A DNA stretch of 27,774 nt from positions 1 through 27,774 of the forward strand of contig JAFAEL010000017.1 in the NCBI GenBank assembly GCA_023423995.1, given 5' to 3'. The position numbers were made by a program, and so were the translations under genes. Position 1 is the stretch's first letter, and every line of letters begins with the position of its first letter. Source of the DNA: Pseudomonadota bacterium (lineage in GTDB: Bacteria; Pseudomonadota; Alphaproteobacteria; Rhizobiales; Beijerinckiaceae). Positions 7,164-13,218 of this stretch are shown here, piece after piece. The notes below the pieces were generated by a model. It was not told the DNA's origin, did no database searches, and saw nothing but the letters and a program-made list of their open reading frames with translations.

Positions 7164-8657
7164 TCAGAGCTTCACGCAGACGTTCCGGAGCTCGGTGTAG
7201 AATTCCATCGAATGGACGCCGCCCTCGCGGCCGATGCCGGATTGCTTGGAGCCGCCGAACGGCGTCCGCAGGTCGCGCAGGAACCAGGAATTGACCCAGC
7301 AGATGCCGACCTCGATCTGCGCCGCGACCCGGTGGGCGCGGGCGAGGTTTTGCGTCCAGACCGCGGTGGCGAGCCCATATGGGCTGTCGTTCACCCGCTC
7401 GATCACGGCATCCTCGTCGTCGAAGGGCGCGATGTGGCAGCAGGGGCCGAAGATCTCCTCCCGCACCACCGCGGAATCCGCGGACAGCCCGGTCCAGATC
7501 GTCGGCTGGACATAGGCACCGCCCGAAAGGGGCGCCGGGAGGTCCGGCACGCCGCCGCCGGTCACGATCGTGGCACCCTCCTTCCTCGCCCGCTCGTAGT
7601 AGGACAGCACCTTGCGGCGATGCTCCTCCGAGATCAGCGGGCCGAGCGTCCCGGCCTTGTCGAACGGATCGCGGATCTGGAGCTTCTCGGCCGCCACCTT
7701 CAGGCGGGACACGAACGCGTCGAAGATCGGCCGCTCGACATAGACGCGCTCGGTCCCGAGGCAGACCTGGCCGCAATTGGCGAAGACCGACCGGATCGTG
7801 CCCTCGATCGCGGCATCGAGGTCGCAATCGGCGAACACGACCGCCGCGTTCTTGCCGCCAAGCTCGAAGGAGACCGGCCGAACGCCCTCGGCCGCAGCCT
7901 TCATGATGGCCTCGCCCGTCCGGGTCTCGCCCGTGAAGGTGATGCCGTTCACGCCCGGATGGCGGGTCAGGAACTCGCCTGCGCTGTCCGGGCCGAAGCC
8001 GTGGACCACATTATAGACGCCGGGCGGCACCCCCGCCTCGTTCATCACCTCGCCGAGCAGGGTCGCGGTGGTCGGCGTCTCCTCGGAAGGCTTCACGACC
8101 ACGGCGTTGCCGCAGGCGAGCGCCGGCGCGATCTTCCAGGTCATCAGCAGCAGCGGCAGGTTCCAGGGACAGACCACCCCGATCACCCCGCGCGGCACCC
8201 GGATGGCGTAGTTCAGCGCGCCCCGCCCGTCCGGCGTCGCCATCCGGAAGGTCTCCGTCGAGAGCGTCAGCACCTGGTCGGCGAAGATATTGAAGTTCGC
8301 CGCGCCGCGCGGGATGTCGATATGCGAGGCGAGGCTCACGGGTTTGCCCGTGTCGAGCACCTCGGCCTTCAGGAAGTCGTCGAAGCGGCGCATGATGCCG
8401 TCCGCAACCTTGCGCAGGATCGCGGCGCGCTCCTGCTCCGTCGTCTTGCCCCAGGGCCCCTTCATGGCCCGCCGGGCCGCCTGGACGGCGGCATCGACCG
8501 TCGCGGCATCCGCCTCATCAACCGTCCCGATCACCTGCCCGGTCGCCGGGTTGCGGTTCTCGAAGGAGCGGCCGTTGGCGGAGACGAACTTGCCGTCGAT
8601 GAAGTGCTTCAGATGGACCGGCCGGTCGGCCGCCACCGGCGAGATAGCGCTGCTCAT
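7164..8657 (-). CDS. 2-hydroxymuconic / 2-aminomuconic 6-semialdehyde dehydrogenase
   Basis: NAD-dependent aldehyde dehydrogenase of 497 residues, very close to XylG/DmpC/NbaE-type enzymes. Characteristic runs include LDTGKPVSLASHIDIPRGAA, ATPDGRGALNY, VCPWNLPLLLMTWK and FLRDLRTPFGGSKQSGIGRE. Catalytic Cys is C299 (GQVCLGTERV) and the general-base Glu is E265 (FELGGKNA). It oxidises a ring-cleavage semialdehyde to the muconate, here probably 2-aminomuconate given the RidA and ACMSD-type neighbours. It lies 42 nt after the isochorismatase-family gene. Sequence alone does not separate hydroxy- from amino-substrate forms. Confidence 0.92.
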   Translation of the reverse strand: MSSAISPVAADRPVHLKHFIDGKFVSANGRSFENRNPATGQVIGTVDEADAATVDAAVQAARRAMKGPWGKTTEQERAAILRKVADGIMRRFDDFLKAEVLDTGKPVSLASHIDIPRGAANFNIFADQVLTLSTETFRMATPDGRGALNYAIRVPRGVIGVVCPWNLPLLLMTWKIAPALACGNAVVVKPSEETPTTATLLGEVMNEAGVPPGVYNVVHGFGPDSAGEFLTRHPGVNGITFTGETRTGEAIMKAAAEGVRPVSFELGGKNAAVVFADCDLDAAIEGTIRSVFANCGQVCLGTERVYVERPIFDAFVSRLKVAAEKLQIRDPFDKAGTLGPLISEEHRRKVLSYYERARKEGATIVTGGGVPDLPAPLSGGAYVQPTIWTGLSADSAVVREEIFGPCCHIAPFDDEDAVIERVNDSPYGLATAVWTQNLARAHRVAAQIEVGICWVNSWFLRDLRTPFGGSKQSGIGREGGVHSMEFYTELRNVCVKL

Positions 8658-8699
8658 GAGAGGAGCTCCCTTGTGTTCTTGGTGCGGGAGGCCGGGCCG

Positions 8700-9374
8700 T
8701 CAGGCCGCGGCGTCGTCCCGGGCTGCCGCCCAGAGGGCGATAAGATCGGCGGAGGTGGGCACGTCGCCGAAGAGAAAGCGCACATTTGCGAGGGTCGCCT
8801 CGTGCAGCTGCGGGGCATGCGAGGCGACCGCATCGGACACGATGGCGACGTCGAACCCGCGGGCATGGGCGTCGCGGAGTGTCGATTCCACGCACACATT
8901 GGTCTGCACGCCGCAGAAGGCGAGCGCCTCGATACCCTGGCCCGCGAGGTGGAGTTCGAGCTTCGGGTTCGAGAAGCCCGAATAGGTGTGCTTGACGAAG
9001 ACGGCCTCACCCTCGGCGGGGCCCACACCGAAGAAGTCTGCGCCCCAGCTTCCCTTGCGGCAGCACACGGCCTCGACGCCGAGGCGGCGCTTCTGCGCGA
9101 TCATGGAAGGCGGCAGCATCTCCTCCTCGTAGGAGGCCGCCAGCCAGATGACGGGCACGCCCGCGGCCCGGGCCGAATCCAGCAAGGCCTGAAGCGGCGC
9201 CACGATCGTGGCGAGCCCCGAGACATCCTTCCCGAGGGCTCCGGCGATGTAGCCGCCGGGCGCGCAGAAATCGTTCTGCATGTCGACGACCACGAGCGCC
9301 GTCCGCCCGGGCGCAAGCCGCTCCGCCGGTCCAGGCAGGACCGAGCGGCTCGCATAGCGGGACAGGATGCTCAC
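8700..9374 (-). CDS. isochorismatase-family cysteine hydrolase (amidase type)
   Basis: Cytoplasmic cysteine hydrolase of 224 residues. The catalytic triad reads D31 (VVVDMQNDF), K128 (VFVKHTYSGF) and C161 (GVQTNVCVEST). The overall pattern resembles RutB and maleamate- or carbamoyl-type amidases rather than true isochorismatase, so cleavage of a linear or cyclic amide C-N bond is the likely reaction. The GTG start at 9374 overlaps the LigB stop in a GTGA quartet, which implies translational coupling, and no other start fits. Tight coupling to LigB suggests it acts on that enzyme's product or a nearby intermediate, for example releasing ammonia. The substrate is not identifiable. Confidence 0.85.
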   Translation of the reverse strand: MSILSRYASRSVLPGPAERLAPGRTALVVVDMQNDFCAPGGYIAGALGKDVSGLATIVAPLQALLDSARAAGVPVIWLAASYEEEMLPPSMIAQKRRLGVEAVCCRKGSWGADFFGVGPAEGEAVFVKHTYSGFSNPKLELHLAGQGIEALAFCGVQTNVCVESTLRDAHARGFDVAIVSDAVASHAPQLHEATLANVRFLFGDVPTSADLIALWAAARDDAAA

Positions 9375-10210
9375 GCGAAGGTCGTCCACACGGAGCCGCC
9401 GATGCCGCAGCGCATCTCCTGGCTCGCGACATAGAACACGGTGCGTGCGGGCGTGCCGCCGGCAGCCGCCATGGCGACCATCCAAGCGAGGAGCTCGGTC
9501 GTGCCGCCCCCGCCGGCATCGTTCATGCGCTCGACCGTCGCCTCCCGGACGACGCGCTCGGGATCGCTCTCCTCCATCAGCTCGAGGAACCAGCGGTCGA
9601 ACTTGGAATCCATGGTGAAGTAACGCGGGCCGCCGGGCTCGTGCGAGAGCCCGCCCGTGCCCATCAGGCCCACGCGGAGCCCCGGCGGCAGCACCTCCCG
9701 CACGATCCGGCGCAGCTCGCGGCCGAACCGGATGCACTCCGCGGGCTCCGGCACAGGCGGATTGATGCAGTTCATGTGGATCGGCAGGATCGGGACGTCG
9801 TAGCCAAGATACCAGAGCGGCACCGACCAGTTGTCGTCGAACAGGAGGTTCTCGCCGCGGTCGACCTTGAAGCCGGACGCCATCGCCTCGCGTGCGACCA
9901 CCTCGGAGACGTCCGGACGGCCCTTCACGTGATATCCCGGCTGTTTCAGCCACGCCTTGAAGAACTCGGCCGGCCCGTTCCACTCGCGCGAGCAGTCGAC
10001 GCGCCAGTTCGGCGGATTCTTCAGCGGCAGGTTCAGCAGATGGTCGTTGCCGACCCCGATGATCACGTCGGGCTTGGCATCCCGCATGATGCGGCCGAGC
10101 TCCTCGTAGCCGGCCTGGATCGCCTGCTGGTCCTCGACCGGGCAAGCATCAATCCAGCCCGTGACGCCTGGGGCATGGGCCATGCCGATGATGGCGACGA
10201 ACTCACCCAT
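9371..10210 (-). CDS. LigB-family class III extradiol dioxygenase, catalytic subunit
   Basis: Ring-opening Fe(II) dioxygenase beta subunit of 279 residues, similar in size to LigB. Fe ligands H12 (GMAHAPG), H57 (GVGNDHLLNL) and E239 (GGTTELLAW) and the catalytic H190 (GLSHEPGGP) match the protocatechuate 4,5-dioxygenase pattern. I placed the start at the ATG at 10210 (MGEFVAIIGM), preceded by AAGGA; longer upstream starts would run into ligA. It follows the LigA-like gene by 14 nt and is coupled to the amidase by a GTGA overlap. Natural substrate unknown: protocatechuate, an amino-hydroxybenzoate or a hydroxypyridine are all chemically reasonable. Confidence 0.9.
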   Translation of the reverse strand: MGEFVAIIGMAHAPGVTGWIDACPVEDQQAIQAGYEELGRIMRDAKPDVIIGVGNDHLLNLPLKNPPNWRVDCSREWNGPAEFFKAWLKQPGYHVKGRPDVSEVVAREAMASGFKVDRGENLLFDDNWSVPLWYLGYDVPILPIHMNCINPPVPEPAECIRFGRELRRIVREVLPPGLRVGLMGTGGLSHEPGGPRYFTMDSKFDRWFLELMEESDPERVVREATVERMNDAGGGGTTELLAWMVAMAAAGGTPARTVFYVASQEMRCGIGGSVWTTFA

Positions 10211-10224
10211 GACGTCGATCCTTC

Positions 10225-10575
10225 TCAGTTCGCCTCGGGACGGTGCTCGACGATCTTGTCGCCCCACGACTTGCGGTAGGCCTCCGCGGCCGCGCTCTTG
10301 GTCGTGTTGCCGGCCGAGCCGTGGAAGAGGCGCGTGATCTGCGGGAGGAAGTACGGGTGCACCCCCAGTTCCGCGAGCCGGCGCACGTCGATCGCCCGAA
10401 AAGCCTCCTTCTCGGGCTCGCTCAGGCCATACTGGCTCATCAGCTCCTCAAGCCGCTCCCTGAAATGAGGCCAGACGGAGTTGTCGCGCCGCACTTCGAA
10501 GACCATGCGGTTCGACGGCAGGTCGGGATCGAAATCGTTCGCCGAGGGAAGCGGCTTCGGGTTGGCGTCGGACAT
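10225..10575 (-). CDS. LigA-like small subunit of the extradiol dioxygenase
   Basis: All-helical small subunit of 116 residues that pairs with LigB to cap its active site. Family features visible are LMSQYGLSEPEKEAFRAIDVRRLAELGVHPYFLPQITRLFHG and a C-terminal AYRKSWGDKIVE. Its place directly upstream of ligB (14 nt) supports a heteromeric LigAB enzyme. It follows the creatininase gene by 42 nt. The long N-terminal stretch of about 30 residues before the helices probably wraps the partner, as in LigA; that is inference. Confidence 0.88.
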   Translation of the reverse strand: MSDANPKPLPSANDFDPDLPSNRMVFEVRRDNSVWPHFRERLEELMSQYGLSEPEKEAFRAIDVRRLAELGVHPYFLPQITRLFHGSAGNTTKSAAAEAYRKSWGDKIVEHRPEAN

Positions 10576-10617
10576 GGAGCTCTCTCCCGTGGTGAGAAAC
10601 GGCTGCAGCGCGGGCGC

Positions 10618-11535
10618 CTACTTCCCGCCCACGCGGGCCAGAATGACCTCGGCCATGGACTTGGCCTGTTCTTCGAGGCGGGCCGCCCCCCGCGAAGCCT
10701 CTGCCGAGGCAGGATCGCCAAAATAGCCGAGCGGCGTCTTGGCACGCGCGGCCTCCTGCCCCTTGCGCCATTCGGCGAGGTCGGCCGGGCCGTAATCGGT
10801 GGAGCGGAGCGTCGGCAGCAGGTCCTTGCGCACGAGTTCCGGGTGCGCATGGAGCATGGACGACGTCTCCGGATCGCCGGCATGGACGTCGATGAACTTC
10901 GCCGGGCTCGCCGGGACCTCAAAGCCGAGGACGGCGGGGTTGCTCGTATCGAGCCCGAGCCGCTTCACGAGCGGCGCGTTGAACAGGATCGCGGCATCGA
11001 CGCCGGATGCCTGCCGGGCCGCTATCACGCCATCGAAGATCGTCTTGTTATGTAGCGCGTCGCCGTGTCCGGACGTGCAGAAGACGCGTGCGAAGCCCTG
11101 CTTCTTCAGGCTGGAGAGCACGTCCGTCATCAGCGCGATCATCGTCGCAGGCTGCACCTCGACCGAACCCGGGAAGGCTCCGGAGACCTGATTGATGCCC
11201 CAGTAGAAGGCCGGGAGGATCACGGCCTGATGCCCCCGTTCCGCCAGGATGGCGCGCGTGCGCCTTAGGACGGCGGAGGGAATGTACACGTCTGTCCCGA
11301 GCGGCAGATGGGGGCCGTGCTGCTCGATGACGCCGAAGGCCCAGAGCACGGAGGCGCCCGACTTCGCGGCCGCATCCGCCTCCTCCCAGGTCATCTCCGC
11401 CATCGTATCCCCGAAGGGCGAGGGTCCAGACGCGGCAGCATTTGCGGCCGGGAAGGTAGGGTTCTGCGCCGACGCCGGTCCAGCCACGACGGCGGCCGCC
11501 GCGACTCCCGATGCAATGACCGCTCGACGGTTCAT
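10618..11535 (-). CDS. creatininase-family metal hydrolase with signal peptide
   Basis: Creatininase-fold amidohydrolase of 305 residues. Likely metal ligands are E71 and H73 (GVIEQHGPHLPLGTD), D82, H157 (SGHGDA, replacing the usual NGHGGN) and E223 (HAGDPETSS). It starts MNRRAVIASGVAAAAVVAGPASAQ, a twin-arginine-like or Sec signal with an ASA cleavage site, so it is predicted to act in the periplasm, whereas most family members are cytoplasmic. ATG at 11535 is preferred because GGAGGG lies just upstream; a GTG at 11550 is in frame. It is the first gene of the LigAB-amidase-dehydrogenase-HpaH-HpaI operon, with a TTTCGAAA site 36 bp upstream. Substrate unknown: perhaps an amide or lactam form of the growth substrate, opened before uptake. 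Confidence 0.82.
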   Translation of the reverse strand: MNRRAVIASGVAAAAVVAGPASAQNPTFPAANAAASGPSPFGDTMAEMTWEEADAAAKSGASVLWAFGVIEQHGPHLPLGTDVYIPSAVLRRTRAILAERGHQAVILPAFYWGINQVSGAFPGSVEVQPATMIALMTDVLSSLKKQGFARVFCTSGHGDALHNKTIFDGVIAARQASGVDAAILFNAPLVKRLGLDTSNPAVLGFEVPASPAKFIDVHAGDPETSSMLHAHPELVRKDLLPTLRSTDYGPADLAEWRKGQEAARAKTPLGYFGDPASAEASRGAARLEEQAKSMAEVILARVGGK

Positions 11536-11570
11536 AATCCCTCCAGGCACCTCGCGACCCAGCTTATCGG

Positions 11571-11585
11571 AAATTTTCGAAATTC
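11571..11585. promoter_or_regulatory. candidate GntR operator, site D
   Basis: AAATTTTCGAAATTC, whose reverse complement matches site B exactly over 15 bases. It lies 36 bp upstream of the creatininase start, where it could control the seven-gene leftward operon. A further TTCGAT repeat follows at 11583-11599. Confidence 0.55.
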
Positions 11586-11884
11586 GATCAAGGTTCGATA
11601 TTGGCTTGTCCGCTGCAAACCGTCACAGAACCTGGATCCGGGTGCGGTTCCGCTCTCCCACTCCACTCGCCGGAAAGGCGGTGGCCCTGTTTTCGTGAAG
11701 GGGTTCAGGTCGGGATAACAAGCCATTCAAACACAGCCCGACCGGACGCGGACAAGCAGAATGACGATCCGCGTTTCGGGATACTCCGGTGACCTCCCGA
11801 GCCTTGCCGCGAAGAGCACAAGGCGACGCAGGTCTTGGCTCGGTGAACTCCCTCGGTCCCCTTGCCCGACTAGGCAGCTTGAAT

Positions 11885-11899
11885 GTGCACCAAGTGCAC
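11885..11899. promoter_or_regulatory. candidate MhpR operator upstream of the second binding protein
   Basis: GTGCACCAAGTGCAC, two GTGCAC halves around three bases, 97 bp before the ATG at 11997. It resembles the 17-bp E. coli MhpR operator (GTGCAC halves) as I remember it. It matches 13 of 15 bases of the site at 15746-15760. Confidence 0.6.
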
Positions 11900-11996
11900 G
11901 GACCGGTCGTTCCTTGTTGCTGCGTGCCAGCTACGGATGACAGCCTCCAGCCAAGGAACCGAGGCTAGAACAGCCCGGCGCTTTGGGAGGGAAGCC

Positions 11997-13202
11997 ATGC
12001 TGCGGAAGGTGCTCGGGCGCGCGTTGATGGCGAGCGCCTTCGCCTTGGGGCCGGTTGCCATGGCTGCCGCTCAGGACAAGACGGTGAAGATCGGCGTCCT
12101 GACCGACATGTCAGGTTTCTTCTCGACCTTCGGCGGGCGTGGATCGGTCGAAGCGGCCAAGATGGCGGCCGAGGAGTTCAATGGCGTGGTCGCCGGCCGG
12201 AAGATCGAGATCCTCTTCGCCGACCATCAGAACAAGCCTGACATCGCCTCCACCATTACGCGGCAATGGTTCGACCTCGACAAGGTGGACGCCGTCGCCG
12301 ACCTGCCGGGCACCGCCACCGCGCTCGCGGCGCTGAACCTGGCTCGCGCGCAGAACAAGATGGTCCTGATTTCCGGCTCAGCGAGTTCGGAGCTGACCGG
12401 CAAGAGCTGCCTCGCATCCAGCTTCCAATGGACCTTCGACACCTATTCGCAGGCCCATGGTGCGGTGTCGGCCGTCGTGAAGCAGGGCCTCAAGAAGTGG
12501 TTCTTCATCACGGCGGACTACACCTTCGGCCATGATCAGGAGCGCATGGCGACGGAGGAGCTCACGCGGCTGGGCGGTGAGGTGGTCGGCTCCGTGCGCG
12601 TCCCCTTGGACGCGACCGATTACGGCAGCTTCATCCTGAAGGCACAGGCATCGGGGGCCAACGTGCTCGCGCTCGCGACCTCCAGCGGGACCATCACGGC
12701 CATGCGGCAGGGTGCCGAGTTCGGCCTCCCGGCCTCTGGCGTCCGCATCGTGCCCATGAACTTCCTGATCACGCAGGCCCATGCGCTCGGTCCCGAGATC
12801 ACGGCCGGGTCGTTCAGCGTCACGGCGTTCTACTGGGGGAAGTCGCCGGAATCCCGTGATTGGTCGAAGCGCTTCTTCCAGCGGGTCGGCGCTATGCCGA
12901 CCGACATCCAGGCGGGCGTCTATTCATCGGTCCGACACTACCTCAAGGCGATCGAATCCGCTGGCACGACGGATACCCTGGCGGTGGCCGCGAAGATGCG
13001 CGAGATGCCGGTCAACGACATCTTCGCCACGGACGGCAGGATCAGGTCAGACGGGCGAATGGTGCAGAACCTCCTGCTGCTCGAGGCGAAGCCCGCGCAG
13101 GACGTGAAGGAGCCTTGGGATTATTTCGTCGTCAAGGCGAAGCTCCCTTCGGCCGATGTGTTCATGCCGGAGCGGACGGAATGCCCGCTCGTCAAGAAGT
13201 GA
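11997..13202 (+). CDS. ABC transporter substrate-binding protein, LivK type
   Basis: Periplasmic binding protein of 401 residues. A Sec signal (MLRKVLGRALMASAFALGP, cleaved after AMAAA near residue 24) is followed by KIGVLTDMSGFFSTFGG, DHQNKPDI, KKWFFITADYTFGHDQER and FYWGKSPESRDWSKRF. The start is ATG at 11997 with GGGAGGG upstream. It is the closest paralogue of the truncated protein at 1-1064 and only distantly like the one at 21376. The next gene, 16 nt on, is a flavoprotein, so the two are probably co-transcribed. Because an MhpR-type palindrome sits upstream, I infer that it binds a phenylpropanoid or related aromatic acid. No permease gene is adjacent. Confidence 0.9.
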   Translation: MLRKVLGRALMASAFALGPVAMAAAQDKTVKIGVLTDMSGFFSTFGGRGSVEAAKMAAEEFNGVVAGRKIEILFADHQNKPDIASTITRQWFDLDKVDAVADLPGTATALAALNLARAQNKMVLISGSASSELTGKSCLASSFQWTFDTYSQAHGAVSAVVKQGLKKWFFITADYTFGHDQERMATEELTRLGGEVVGSVRVPLDATDYGSFILKAQASGANVLALATSSGTITAMRQGAEFGLPASGVRIVPMNFLITQAHALGPEITAGSFSVTAFYWGKSPESRDWSKRFFQRVGAMPTDIQAGVYSSVRHYLKAIESAGTTDTLAVAAKMREMPVNDIFATDGRIRSDGRMVQNLLLLEAKPAQDVKEPWDYFVVKAKLPSADVFMPERTECPLVKK

Positions 13203-13218
13203 GCCGGGCAGGATCATC

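Larger units (their letters stand above)
11536..11996. other. 461-bp divergent promoter region
   Basis: No gene is visible. The left end carries operator-like site D for the leftward operon, and 11885-11899 carries an MhpR-type palindrome for the rightward unit. An open frame running into the binding-protein gene from 11883 is only an upstream extension through the operator. The middle, 11600-11880, shows nothing I can name. Confidence 0.6.

Noticed and set aside
6288..9434. A 1048-codon open frame on the plus strand
   Set aside because: It lies opposite hpaH, the semialdehyde dehydrogenase and the amidase, all with clear family motifs. Its translation is Arg/Gly/Asp-rich low complexity, typical of antisense frames in GC-rich DNA.
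9375..10145. Extension of the isochorismatase-family gene upstream through ligB
   Set aside because: The residues before the GTG at 9374 are an out-of-frame copy of ligB; the GTGA overlap explains the real start.
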